Part shown: positions 1 to 7,945 of the stretch, piece after piece
Position numbering within the stretch: the first letter of the stretch is position 1
Layout of the letters: every line of letters begins with the position of its first letter
Assembly: GCA_007124535.1 (NCBI GenBank)
Contig: SLEY01000369.1
Span: 1-9,170 of the forward strand
Reading direction: 5' to 3'
Source of the DNA: Planctomycetaceae bacterium
Lineage (GTDB): Bacteria > Planctomycetota > Planctomycetia > Pirellulales > Pirellulaceae
DNA: 9,170 nucleotides
Made by a program: the position numbers and the translations under genes
Notes under the pieces: model-generated
What the model was told of the DNA's origin: nothing
Databases searched by the model: none
The model's input: the letters and a program-made list of their open reading frames with translations, nothing else

Positions 1-14
1 CCGTTCGCGGGCGA

Positions 15-1343
15 TCATAGCCAGTGGCGGAGCAGGTAGGCGGTGTATTCCAGAAGCTTTTGCCAGGTGGGGCGCTGCCGGTGGGTGGCGTAGGCGACTT
101 CATGACAACGGGAGATGTCGTGCAGGGTCTGTTCGCGCAGCCCGCGGGCGAAGGACGAATCGGCGATGACCGCGACGCATTCCAATTGGTGCAACAGGCT
201 GCGATGATCGAAGTTGTAGCTGCCCACAATCGACCAGGCGTCGTCGATGACGGCGGTTTTGGCGTGCATGACGCTGTGCGGCCATTCGAACAAGCGGACG
301 CCGCCGCGGAGCAGTTCGTCGTAGAGCCAGCGGCTGGCGTAGTTGGTAATCGGCACGTCGCTGAGTGCGGAGGTCACCACGCCGACGAAGACGCCGCGGC
401 CCGCGGCGGCGATCAGTGCGCGGCGGACGGAGCGATTGGGGATGAAGTAGGCGTTTTCGATCAACACGTAGTGTCTGGCTCGGCGAATGGCTTTCAGATA
501 CGCCCGGTGGATTCGCCATCGTTGGCGGAGCAGTTGGTTGCTGACCAGACTGACCGGCGCCCCCTGGCTGATGACGGCGGTTGAGGGGGTCCGGTCTTTT
601 CGCCGCAGCAGGCTGGCCCAGCGCCGCCGCAGGGTGTGTTGCAGGCGTGTACGGCGGGAATGCACGGCCCGATAGGGTGTGGCTTGCCGCCAACCTTCCT
701 CGAATAACCCGCGCAGGGCGCGGCCGACCTGGACTCCCTCCAGACCGACGTGGGTATCGCGCCAGCCCTGGCCGCCATCGGATACGGGGGCGTATTCATC
801 GCCAAGGTTCATACCGCCGGTGAAGGCAATCGCGTCATCGACCACCAGGATCTTGCGATGGTCGCGCCGGTTCAGGGCCCAGACGGGCCGCTGGACCAGC
901 AGCGGGTGGAAGGCGGCCACGGCCACCCCGGCATCCAGCAGTTCCTGGACGAAGTTGCGTGGCAGACTGAAGGAGCCGATCCAGTCGTAGAGCAAGCGGA
1001 CGTGAGCGCCGCGCGCGGCGGCTCGGATCAGTGCCTGTTGAAAAGTTCGGCCCGTCCGGTCGTCGCGAAGCGTATAGGTCTCCAAGGACACGTGCGCCTC
1101 GGCCGCGTCGATTGCGGCCAGCATTTGCGGGAAGGCTTGGCTGGCATTGACCAGCAGCCGCGCCGTGTCGGCCCGGAAGAAGCGCAGCGAGGGTCGGCCA
1201 TAGCGGCGGAGGATCTGTTCGTGGCGGAGCGCGTGCTGGACCGGCTCTTGCCAGGGGAACGGCGGGCCCAACGGGTTGGGCGGAGCCGCCGCCTTGCCCT
1301 GCCCCTCGCCCGCCGCCGGCTCTCGATCCGGGGAAGATTCCAT
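15..1343 (-). CDS. Cardiolipin synthase / phospholipase D family protein (ClsB-like)
   Basis: A 442-residue protein with two HKD phospholipase-D motifs. The first has H162, K164 and D169, followed by a GGMN turn (176-179); the second has H360, K362 and D367, followed by GSYNFDHRS (374-382). This paired arrangement is that of bacterial cardiolipin synthases, which transfer a phosphatidyl group between phospholipids through a phospho-histidine intermediate. I see no N-terminal membrane hairpin of the ClsA type. Residues 1-35 are instead polar and proline/alanine-rich, so it resembles the ClsB/YbhO class that lacks such segments. A basic linker (about 228-252) separates the two halves. The ATG start is supported by an AGGAG eight bases upstream (1352-1356). 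It lies 75 bases after the amidase gene, so it could be co-transcribed or independent. The family assignment is secure; the exact substrate (cardiolipin versus another phospholipid) is inferred. Confidence 0.88.
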   Translation of the reverse strand: MESSPDREPAAGEGQGKAAAPPNPLGPPFPWQEPVQHALRHEQILRRYGRPSLRFFRADTARLLVNASQAFPQMLAAIDAAEAHVSLETYTLRDDRTGRTFQQALIRAAARGAHVRLLYDWIGSFSLPRNFVQELLDAGVAVAAFHPLLVQRPVWALNRRDHRKILVVDDAIAFTGGMNLGDEYAPVSDGGQGWRDTHVGLEGVQVGRALRGLFEEGWRQATPYRAVHSRRTRLQHTLRRRWASLLRRKDRTPSTAVISQGAPVSLVSNQLLRQRWRIHRAYLKAIRRARHYVLIENAYFIPNRSVRRALIAAAGRGVFVGVVTSALSDVPITNYASRWLYDELLRGGVRLFEWPHSVMHAKTAVIDDAWSIVGSYNFDHRSLLHQLECVAVIADSSFARGLREQTLHDISRCHEVAYATHRQRPTWQKLLEYTAYLLRHWL

Positions 1344-1375
1344 GCCGACCTCTCCTCGACTTCAGAAGCCCCTTC

Positions 1376-1410
1376 CTCCCGCAATTGCCGGACGCGGCGG
1401 CCTGCGGGAG
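1376..1410 (-). other. Stem-loop in the amidase-lipid synthase spacer
   Basis: Perfect 8-bp inverted repeat, CTCCCGCA at 1376-1383 and TGCGGGAG at 1403-1410, with a smaller GCCG/CGGC pairing inside the loop. It starts nine bases after the stop codon of the amidase gene. On the minus strand no T-run follows, so it is a poor intrinsic terminator; it could be a 3'-end protecting or Rho-linked structure, or chance in GC-rich DNA. Confidence 0.35.
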
Positions 1411-1418
1411 CCGTTTGA

Positions 1419-2327
1419 TCACGGAATATCGGGATCAGCGACCGGGTCCAGGAAACGTTGGTTCAAGCCGGCATAGGCATCGATGCGGCGGTCACGGAGA
1501 AAGGGCCAGTGGGTACGAGCCGATTCGACCAGACTCAGATCGCAGGGGACGACCAGCACTTCCTCCCGGTCATGCGCGGCCCGGGCCAGCACATTGCCGT
1601 AGGGATCGATGACCACGGAGGCCCCCCAGAACTCCAGCTGGCCCTCGCAGCCCACCCGGTTGGGCGCGCCGACGAACACGCCGTTGGCAATCGCATGGCT
1701 GCGCAGCATGGTCTCCCACGCCGCATGCTGGCTGGGGCCGCAGGTCGCTTTCTCGTCCGGCAGCCAGCCGATCGCCGTGGGGTAGAACAGCAGGGCGGCT
1801 CCGGTCAGGGCGGTCAGGCGGGCGGCTTCCGGAAACCATTGGTCCCAGCAGACGCAGACGCCGATCCGGGCGATGCGGGTGGCGAAGCTGCGAAACCCTA
1901 AATCGCCCGGCGTGAAATAGAATTTCTCGTAATACAGCGGATCGTCCGGAATGTGCATCTTGCGGTAGATGCCGGTGGTCGAGCCGTCGGCGTCCCAGAC
2001 CACCGCCGTGTTGTGATACAGCCCGGCGGCTCGGCGTTCGAATAACGATCCGACCACGACCACGCCATGCTGCCGAGCCGCTTGGGCTAAAGCTCGGCTG
2101 GTCGGTCCCGGAATGGGCTCCGCTTCGGCAAAGCGGGCATGATCCTCGCTCTGGCACGGGTACGGGCCGTGGAACAGTTCCTGCAGACAGACCAACTGGG
2201 CCCCGCGCTCGGCCGCCTCGGCGATCCGGGCCAGCGCCCGGGCCACGTTCTCTTGTTTGCTGGGCGTACAGGTCATTTGCACGATTCCCAGCTGGATCGT
2301 GCGGGCCTCGGGGGAATCCGGATTCAT
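1419..2327 (-). CDS. aguB: Carbon-nitrogen hydrolase, probable N-carbamoylputrescine amidase
   Basis: A 302-residue nitrilase-superfamily enzyme. The catalytic triad is visible as E50 (LQELF), K123 (YRKMHIPDD) and C160 (CVCWDQWFPEAAR), with the second structural Glu at 134 (YYEKFYF). The stretches around K123 and C160 are those typical of AguB, which hydrolyses N-carbamoylputrescine to putrescine, ammonia and CO2, the last step of the agmatine deiminase route to polyamines. Length is normal for the family and there is no signal peptide, so it should be cytosolic. Its ATG overlaps the RNase R stop by three bases (ATGA), with only a weak purine-rich GAAAGAA upstream, so translation is probably coupled to RNase R. 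The usual partner, agmatine deiminase (AguA), is not in the window. Other nitrilase-branch amidases (for example beta-ureidopropionase-like) remain possible. Confidence 0.85.
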   Translation of the reverse strand: MNPDSPEARTIQLGIVQMTCTPSKQENVARALARIAEAAERGAQLVCLQELFHGPYPCQSEDHARFAEAEPIPGPTSRALAQAARQHGVVVVGSLFERRAAGLYHNTAVVWDADGSTTGIYRKMHIPDDPLYYEKFYFTPGDLGFRSFATRIARIGVCVCWDQWFPEAARLTALTGAALLFYPTAIGWLPDEKATCGPSQHAAWETMLRSHAIANGVFVGAPNRVGCEGQLEFWGASVVIDPYGNVLARAAHDREEVLVVPCDLSLVESARTHWPFLRDRRIDAYAGLNQRFLDPVADPDIP

Positions 2328-4570
2328 GATTTCTTTCGCCGGGGAGCGGTGTTCTTGCGGGATGCCCGGGGCTTGCCGGACGTTCGGCGGGTCAGCTTGG
2401 GGATCCCGCTGACCTCTTTCAGCCGTTGCACCAGACGGAAGTCCAATTGGCGGCTGTCCACATCGACGAACGCGATCTCCACCAACAGCAGGTCGCCCAG
2501 CCGGTAGGTGTTGCCCTGACGGTAGCCGGTCAAGGTGTGGGCGGAGCTGTCGAACCGGTAGTAGTCATCGGCCAGGGTTTCCACCCGGACCAGGCCCTCC
2601 GCCGGCAACTCGATGCCCTGCACGAACAGCCCGAACTTCTCGACCCCCGTCACCACCGCCTCCATCCGCTGGCCGATCCGGGTGCTCAGGAACGACAGCA
2701 GTTTGACTTTGATCAATTCCCGTTCCGCCGCTTCGGCCCGCTGTTCCCGATCCGAGCAGTGGTTGCCGATCACGGCCAGTTGGTCGAAGTCGTCGGGCGG
2801 GCGTTTCCCCTGAGCCATGCGGTCCAGCATGCGGTGGATGACCAGGTCCGGGTACCGGCGGATGGGGGAGGTGAAGTGGCAATAGTGGCGGCTGTTCAGG
2901 GCGTAGTGGCCTTCGTTCTGAGGCCCGTAGACCGCTTTCTGAAAGCTGCGGAGGACGGCGTAATGCACGGCAAAGCGGCGCGGGTCCTCCCGCATCGCCT
3001 CGACCACCCGCTTGATCTCGAACCGGTTCTCCAGACTCTCGCTTTCGATGCCCAATTCGCGGACGAATTCGGTCAGCGCCCGCAGCTTGCGCGGGTCGGG
3101 CGGTTCGTGGACGCGGCGGAGGAAGTTCAGTTCATGATCCTGCATGTGCTCGGCGACCGCTTCGTTGGCGGCCAGCATGAACTCTTCGATGATCTGGTGA
3201 CTCAGCGTATGCGCCACCACGTGGGCCCCTTGGACCCGCCCGCGTTGATCCAGTTCGATTTTGATTTCGGGCAAGTTCAATTCGATGGCCCCCTGGTCCA
3301 GCCGCCGCCGGCGGAGCAGGAGCGCCAACTCGCGCATCCGGCCCAGCAAGGCGAACACGCCGGTGCTCAGGTCCGCGCGCCCGCGTCGCGGATCGTTCAG
3401 GAACTCGTCGACCTCCTCGTAGGAGAAACGCCGTTGGTTGACGATCGCGGATCGGGCGAATTCGGCCCCGACCCGAGCCCCCTCGGCCGTGAATTCGATG
3501 AACACGCTCTGGGCATAGCGCAGCTTGCCCGGCTGCAGACTGGCCAAGCCGTTGGAGATCAGCTCCGGCAGCATGGGCAGCACGCGATCCGGCAGATAGA
3601 CACTGGTACCCCGTTCACGAGCTTCGTCATCCAGGGGCGAGCCCGGCGGCACGAAATGCGCCACGTCGGCGATGTGCACCCCCAACCGCCAGTGCCCGTT
3701 CTCCAATCGGTCCAGAGAGATCGCGTCGTCGAAATCGCGCGCGTCCCGGGGATCGATGGTGACAATCGTGGCTCCGGTCAGATCCAAACGGTCTCCCAGG
3801 GATTCATCAAAAAGGGCGGCCTGCGCCCGAGCGGTGTCCAACGCCTCGCGGGAAAAGTGCTCCGGCAACCCGAACTCGCGGATGATCGACAGGGTATCGA
3901 CTCCCGGCGCCCCGGGCGGCCCCAAGACCTCGCGGATCACCCCCTCGCCGGGGTGGAAGTGGGTGGGAAAGTGCAGCATTTCCACGACCACCTTATCGCC
4001 CTCGCCCGCCTGCCGTGCGGCCGCATCGCTCACCGGGATCGGTTCGGCGAAAATGCCGCCGTCGATTTGGACGTACGTCTCCCCGCCGCGTTCCAGGAGG
4101 ATTCCTACAAACTGCTGCGTGTCCCGTTCGACCACCTCGACAACGGTGCCCCGTTTGCGGGGATCCCCGGGACGCCCCCGCCGCAAACGCACCCGCACCG
4201 TATCGCCGCTGGCCGCATCGCTGGTGCGGCGGAGCGGGATGTAGATATCCTCGTTCCGCCCCGCCGCGGCCGGGGTGCCGGACGGGCGGACGAAACCATA
4301 ACCGGCGGCAGCCCGCCGGAACTCGCCGGTGATCAGCCCGCGATCCGACCGTGCCAACTTCGCCGCCGCACCCGGCGGCAGCACCACACGCTTGCGACCC
4401 CAATCCAGTTGCCCCTTGCGGACCAGACTCTTGATCGTGCGGCGCACCTCCCGGTCCAACTCCGGGGGAAGCTCCAATTTCCGCGCGATGACCCGCGGTT
4501 TGACCGGCTGGTAATCGGGCGACATGACATGTTCCAGGATACGCGTCTCAAGCGATTCGTCACTCATCAT
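2324..4570 (-). CDS. rnr: Ribonuclease R (RNB-family 3'-5' exoribonuclease)
   Basis: A 748-residue processive hydrolytic 3'-5' exoribonuclease. Domains in order: an N-terminal winged-helix segment (about 8-66), cold-shock OB domains (about 75-220), the RNB catalytic domain (about 255-585) and a C-terminal S1 domain (about 633-713), ending in a short Arg/Lys-rich tail (726-748). The metal-binding aspartates D273, D279, D281 and D282 match the E. coli RNase R set (D272, D278, D280, D281) with an offset of one. The conserved HFTSPIRRYPDLVIHR segment (565-580) is intact. The presence of S1 plus winged helix plus basic tail favours RNase R over RNase II. The gene overlaps the upstream YhaM-like stop. 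Two consecutive ATGs (4570 and 4567) follow a GGAGGA at 4571-4576; the second has the better spacing (four bases after GGAGG), so the true protein may be one residue shorter. Confidence 0.96.
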   Translation of the reverse strand: MMSDESLETRILEHVMSPDYQPVKPRVIARKLELPPELDREVRRTIKSLVRKGQLDWGRKRVVLPPGAAAKLARSDRGLITGEFRRAAAGYGFVRPSGTPAAAGRNEDIYIPLRRTSDAASGDTVRVRLRRGRPGDPRKRGTVVEVVERDTQQFVGILLERGGETYVQIDGGIFAEPIPVSDAAARQAGEGDKVVVEMLHFPTHFHPGEGVIREVLGPPGAPGVDTLSIIREFGLPEHFSREALDTARAQAALFDESLGDRLDLTGATIVTIDPRDARDFDDAISLDRLENGHWRLGVHIADVAHFVPPGSPLDDEARERGTSVYLPDRVLPMLPELISNGLASLQPGKLRYAQSVFIEFTAEGARVGAEFARSAIVNQRRFSYEEVDEFLNDPRRGRADLSTGVFALLGRMRELALLLRRRRLDQGAIELNLPEIKIELDQRGRVQGAHVVAHTLSHQIIEEFMLAANEAVAEHMQDHELNFLRRVHEPPDPRKLRALTEFVRELGIESESLENRFEIKRVVEAMREDPRRFAVHYAVLRSFQKAVYGPQNEGHYALNSRHYCHFTSPIRRYPDLVIHRMLDRMAQGKRPPDDFDQLAVIGNHCSDREQRAEAAERELIKVKLLSFLSTRIGQRMEAVVTGVEKFGLFVQGIELPAEGLVRVETLADDYYRFDSSAHTLTGYRQGNTYRLGDLLLVEIAFVDVDSRQLDFRLVQRLKEVSGIPKLTRRTSGKPRASRKNTAPRRKKS

Positions 4571-5547
4571 TCCTCCGCCGGCGGATCACTGCCCTTGAAC
4601 AACTTCCGCCGCAATGCCGGCTGGTACGTCGTCCAATGACTGTCCGTGTTGGGATCGTCCCGCATCAACTGACCCAGCCCGTGCATCTTGGCATCCAGAT
4701 TGTCCAGGTAGTGCAGGGCGACCGCTTCCAAGGTCATCGGCAACTTGGGACTGCCGAATTCGTACTCGCCGTGATGGCTGAGGATCATGTGCTTCAGCCG
4801 CAGCAACAGCTCCCGGGGAAACGGCCGCCCGCTGCGCTGCTCCCACTCCCATACCTTCCGCTCCAACATTTCCACGGCAATGACCAGATGCCCCAGCAAC
4901 TGGCCCTCGTCGCTGTAGGCCAGATCGCGCTCGTGCGTCAGCTCGCGGACCTTGCCCGCGTCGTGCAGGAAAGCCCCCATCATCAGCTGATCCCCGTCCA
5001 GCCCCTGGTAAAGCGGGGCCACCCGCGCAACCACCTCCATCAGACTGACCACATGCTCCAGCAGCCCCCCGCGATAGGCGTGATGGTGTTTGATCCCCGC
5101 CGGTGCACTGGCAAAATCCGCCATGAACTCCGTGTCTTCCAGGAACGCCTCGGCCAGTTCGCGTAGCGGACCCTCCTGGATCGAACGCATCAGTTCGCTC
5201 ATCCGGTCGCTCAATCGGCGAATCGCCGCCGGTCCCAGCGTCACAAAGTCGGACTCTTCAATGTGCCGATCCAAGGCCCGATCGATCTGGTTGACGATCA
5301 TCTGCATCGCGCCGTTGTAGAACTGAGAAGTCCCGTGCACCTGGACATAGTCGCCATTGTCGAACGAGCCGTAGATCTTGTCGTTGGCATTCCACATCAT
5401 GCCGTTTATCGATCCGGTACGGTCGCTCAGCCGCATCTGCAGGTAGAAATTGCCCTGGCGATTGGTGCGGAGTTGTTTATCGGCTACCAAAAAGACCTGG
5501 TCGATGGTTTCGCGTTCACCCAATTCGCTGATAAATCGTCGAGACAT
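4567..5547 (-). CDS. yhaM: YhaM-like OB-fold/HD-domain 3'-5' exoribonuclease
   Basis: A 326-residue protein with an N-terminal OB-fold nucleic-acid-binding domain (about 14-90, including ADKQLRTNRQGNFYLQ) and an HD-superfamily metal-dependent phosphohydrolase domain. HD ligands visible are H165 (LLEH), H195-D196 (FLHDAGK), H258-H259 (SHHGE) and D285 (DNLDAK). This order is that of YhaM of Bacillus subtilis, a 3'-5' exonuclease acting on RNA and single-stranded DNA. A longer reading from a GTG at 5586 adds 13 residues rich in proline and cysteine with no family resemblance. I chose the ATG at 5547 because the protein then begins MSRRF like family members, and because the candidate promoter's expected transcription start lies near 5585, leaving no room for the GTG. 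No strong Shine-Dalgarno precedes the ATG. The stop overlaps the RNase R start, so the two exonucleases are probably co-translated. Confidence 0.88.
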   Translation of the reverse strand: MSRRFISELGERETIDQVFLVADKQLRTNRQGNFYLQMRLSDRTGSINGMMWNANDKIYGSFDNGDYVQVHGTSQFYNGAMQMIVNQIDRALDRHIEESDFVTLGPAAIRRLSDRMSELMRSIQEGPLRELAEAFLEDTEFMADFASAPAGIKHHHAYRGGLLEHVVSLMEVVARVAPLYQGLDGDQLMMGAFLHDAGKVRELTHERDLAYSDEGQLLGHLVIAVEMLERKVWEWEQRSGRPFPRELLLRLKHMILSHHGEYEFGSPKLPMTLEAVALHYLDNLDAKMHGLGQLMRDDPNTDSHWTTYQPALRRKLFKGSDPPAEE

Positions 5548-5591
5548 GCAGCAATCCGTAGGGAAGGGGGGAGAAGGGACAATCACTTGAG

Positions 5592-5621
5592 ATTGTAAGG
5601 GCCCAAGCCCGCGGCTGGCAA
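5592..5621 (-). promoter_or_regulatory. Candidate sigma70-like promoter of the yhaM-rnr-aguB unit
   Basis: On the minus strand TTGCCA (5621-5616, one mismatch to TTGACA) is separated by 18 bases from TACAAT (5597-5592, one mismatch to TATAAT). The predicted transcription start near 5585 would give a leader of about 38 bases before the ATG at 5547. It sits in the only sizeable gap between the oxidoreductase and the exoribonuclease genes. This is motif matching only; housekeeping promoter rules are less well tested in planctomycetes. Confidence 0.5.
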
Positions 5622-5634
5622 GGGGTGCAATGGT

Positions 5635-5715
5635 TGGAGTTCACGGCTCAGCGTGCCGGATTCGACTTCCGCTTGGTTTGCACGCGGAAGCGTGACCTCC
5701 CGCGCGTGAACTCCA
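5635..5715. repeat. Nested inverted repeat between oxidoreductase and exoribonuclease genes
   Basis: Outer arms are a perfect 11-bp inverted repeat: TGGAGTTCACG at 5635-5645 and CGTGAACTCCA at 5705-5715. Inside is a perfect 7-bp stem, CTTCCGC at 5666-5672 and GCGGAAG at 5684-5690, with an 11-base loop; GCGTGC (5651-5656) and GCACGC (5680-5685) offer an alternative pairing. The element begins 15 bases after the oxidoreductase stop and lies upstream of the candidate promoter. There is no T-run, so it is not a classical intrinsic terminator. It may be a transcript-end structure or a copy of a dispersed palindromic (REP/MITE-like) element; one copy alone cannot decide. Confidence 0.6.
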
Positions 5716-5729
5716 GCGGTTTGCCGAGA

Positions 5730-6908
5730 TCAGAAGGGGGTCCACCAACCGCCGCTCCGGCCGCTGGAAATGCAGGCTTCCACAAAACGGACGCCTTCCA
5801 GCCCATCGATCACACTTGGATAGCCGGTTCCCGGGGATGCCGCCGCGTGGCCCGTCAACCGGTCTCCCAGGTCGTTCAGAAAGGCGGCATACAAGTTGGC
5901 GAACGCCTCCAGAAAACCTTCGGGATGCCCGCCGGGAAGCCGGCAGACGGCCTGGACCTGCGGCTCCAAATAATCCGCTCGGCGATTGCACTCGTAAAAC
6001 TGGACCGGCTGGCCGTGCCGGCGGACGGTCAGCACGTTGGGATCCTCCTGGCGCCAGACGAGCGAGGCCTCGCTGCCGTCGATCTCCAACGTCAAGTCGT
6101 TCAACCGGCCATGGGTCACTTGGCTGAGCGTCAGCAGCGCCAGATTGCCCTGCGCCCCGCGCATCAGGATGTGTCCATAATCCTCCAAGGGGCGGACCGG
6201 GTGGAAGGTGGCCAACTGGCACGCGATCTCGACCGGTTCGAAAGCGGCGGCATAGCGTGCCAGATGAAAGGCATGGGTACCGATGTCGGCCACCGTACCC
6301 GAGGGTCCCATGCGGTAGGGATCCAATTTCCAGGCGGCCCGCTGCTGGGCCGCCTCCGGTTGAACCCGCCGCAAGCCGCCTTGGATGTAATGGATGCGCA
6401 CCGCCTGGACCTCGCCCACATCCCCGCCGGCGACCATCTGGCGGATCTGCCGCACCAGCGGATAAGCGGCGTAGGGATGGGCGACGGCGAACACCACGCC
6501 GCGCTCCTTTACCATCGCGGCCAGTTGCTCCGCCTGGCCGAGATCGGTTGTCATCGGCTTTTCACAGACCACGTGGAAACCGGCTTGCACGGCGGCCCGG
6601 GCGATCTCGAAATGAGAATCGTTCGGGGTGGCGATCGTCACAAAATCGACCCGCTGCTCGGCCGGCAGTTCCGATTCGCCCGCAATCAATTCGCGGTAGG
6701 AATCGTAAGCCCGCTGGGGCGCGATTCCGAAGGCCGCAGCCGCTTGGCGCCCCCGCTCGGGGTCCGAGGACAGCGCGCCGGCCACCAATTGAACCCGCTG
6801 ATCCAGCGTGGCCGCCGCCAGATGCACCGGACCGATGAATGCCTGGCCGCCACCACCGATCAAAGCCATACGAATCTTCCGGGCCATCGGAATGGGGGGC
6901 TGCTGCAT
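5730..6908 (-). CDS. Gfo/Idh/MocA family NAD(P)-dependent oxidoreductase
   Basis: A protein of 392 residues from the ATG at 6908 (393 if the adjoining TTG at 6911 is used; residue numbers here follow the longer form). The N-terminal Rossmann fold shows MALIGGGGQAFIG (15-27), then ATPNDSHFEIA (94-104) and the CEKP signature (116-119) with K118. The C-terminal alpha/beta domain has GPSGTVADIGTHAFHL (202-217), where D209 and H213 are the expected catalytic pair, and a GGHPEGFLEAFANLY stretch (327-341). Such enzymes oxidise or reduce sugars, inositols or related polyols with NAD(P); the substrate cannot be read from the sequence. No signal peptide, so probably cytosolic. The stop of obg and this ATG share a base (TGATG), and an AAGGAG (6920-6925) lies eleven bases before the ATG (eight before the TTG). 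It appears co-transcribed with rpmA and obg, an unusual partner for ribosome genes. Confidence 0.9.
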   Translation of the reverse strand: MQQPPIPMARKIRMALIGGGGQAFIGPVHLAAATLDQRVQLVAGALSSDPERGRQAAAAFGIAPQRAYDSYRELIAGESELPAEQRVDFVTIATPNDSHFEIARAAVQAGFHVVCEKPMTTDLGQAEQLAAMVKERGVVFAVAHPYAAYPLVRQIRQMVAGGDVGEVQAVRIHYIQGGLRRVQPEAAQQRAAWKLDPYRMGPSGTVADIGTHAFHLARYAAAFEPVEIACQLATFHPVRPLEDYGHILMRGAQGNLALLTLSQVTHGRLNDLTLEIDGSEASLVWRQEDPNVLTVRRHGQPVQFYECNRRADYLEPQVQAVCRLPGGHPEGFLEAFANLYAAFLNDLGDRLTGHAAASPGTGYPSVIDGLEGVRFVEACISSGRSGGWWTPF

Positions 6909-7921
6909 CAAAACTCGGGCTCCTTTTCGCTCCGGGCACGCTCGCGACCTCGCGCGATCGCCCCGATCAAATGGTTCAGATTCTGGCCCGTAACCGCCGA
7001 GATCCGCAGGACCTCCCGATCCAAAGCTTCACACAGCCGCTGATGCACCGGGCCGGCCTCCGGCAGTTCGGCCTTGGTCACCGCCACAATCTCCGGCCGG
7101 TCGGCCAGATCGTCTTTGTACTGGCGAAGCTCCTCTCGGATGGCGAAGTAATTCTCCAGCGGGTCGCTCCCGTCCATGGGGGCCGGCTCGACCAGATGGA
7201 CCAGGATCCCCGCCCGCTCGACATGCCGGAGAAATTCATAACCCAACCCGACGCCTGCATGAGCCCCCTCGATCAGACCCGGTATGTCGGCCATGACGAA
7301 AGAACGGTCCAGGTCGGTCCGGACGAGCCCCAAGTTCGGGTGCTTGGTTGTAAACGGATAGGCGGCAATGGCGGGGCGGGCACGCGACAGACGACTGAGC
7401 AGCGTGCTCTTGCCCGCGTTGGGTTTGCCGATCAAACCGACATCGGCAATCACCTTCAGCTCGAAGATCAACTCACGCTGCTCGCCCTCTTCGCCCGGCG
7501 TGGTTTCGCGGGGCGCCTGATGCGTGGGAGATTTGAAATGGGCATTCCCCCAACCGCCTTTGCCCCCTCGCGCCACGACCACGCGCTCCCCATGCCGAGT
7601 GAGGTCCTTGATGACGAACCCCTCGCGCGCATCCAGGATCAGCGTCCCGGTTGGAACCCGGATGACCAAATCGCGGCCGTTGCGACCGTGGCGGTTGGCG
7701 CCCTGACCGTGCGTCCCTCGCTCTGCTCGCCAGAACTTCCGATGGGCCAGCGCCACCAGACTATCGACCCCTTCCTCGGCCACCACGATCACGCTGCCCC
7801 CCTTGCCACCATCCCCTCCATTGGGACCGCCGCGGGGCACATAAGGTTCACGCCGAAAACTCATGCATCCGGCGCCGCCGTCTCCACCTTGAACCTGAAC
7901 TGTGACACGGTCGACAAACAT
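6908..7921 (-). CDS. obg: Obg-family ribosome-assembly GTPase
   Basis: A 337-residue Obg/CgtA GTPase, which binds the 50S subunit during assembly and links it to growth and stress signalling. The N-terminal glycine-rich Obg fold (1-157) carries GGDGGAGCMSFRREPYVPRGG (12-32) and RGGKGGWGN (118-126). The G domain shows G1 GKPNAGKS (165-172), the switch-I threonines T191-T192, G3 DIPGLIEGA (212-220) and G5 SAVTG (308-312). The G4 site, normally NKxD, reads TKAE (282-285). After the G domain the protein ends in a short charged tail, so the extra C-terminal domain of some Obg proteins is absent. The start is 24 bases after rpmA. No Shine-Dalgarno is visible before the ATG, so translation may depend on ribosomes finishing rpmA. 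Linkage to rpmA is the classic arrangement and supports the call. Confidence 0.96.
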   Translation of the reverse strand: MFVDRVTVQVQGGDGGAGCMSFRREPYVPRGGPNGGDGGKGGSVIVVAEEGVDSLVALAHRKFWRAERGTHGQGANRHGRNGRDLVIRVPTGTLILDAREGFVIKDLTRHGERVVVARGGKGGWGNAHFKSPTHQAPRETTPGEEGEQRELIFELKVIADVGLIGKPNAGKSTLLSRLSRARPAIAAYPFTTKHPNLGLVRTDLDRSFVMADIPGLIEGAHAGVGLGYEFLRHVERAGILVHLVEPAPMDGSDPLENYFAIREELRQYKDDLADRPEIVAVTKAELPEAGPVHQRLCEALDREVLRISAVTGQNLNHLIGAIARGRERARSEKEPEF

Positions 7922-7945
7922 CGCGGTGCCGGGAAAGGCCAGTCG

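Noticed and set aside
24..1418. Plus-strand open frames opposite the cardiolipin synthase-like gene
   Set aside because: Shadow frames of a gene with two intact HKD motifs; no ribosome binding site or recognisable protein.
2426..4639. A 737-codon open frame on the plus strand, fully antisense to RNase R
   Set aside because: The opposite strand encodes an intact RNase R with all catalytic residues. The antisense frame shows no domain or recognisable motif; long antisense frames are expected in GC-rich genes with biased third positions.
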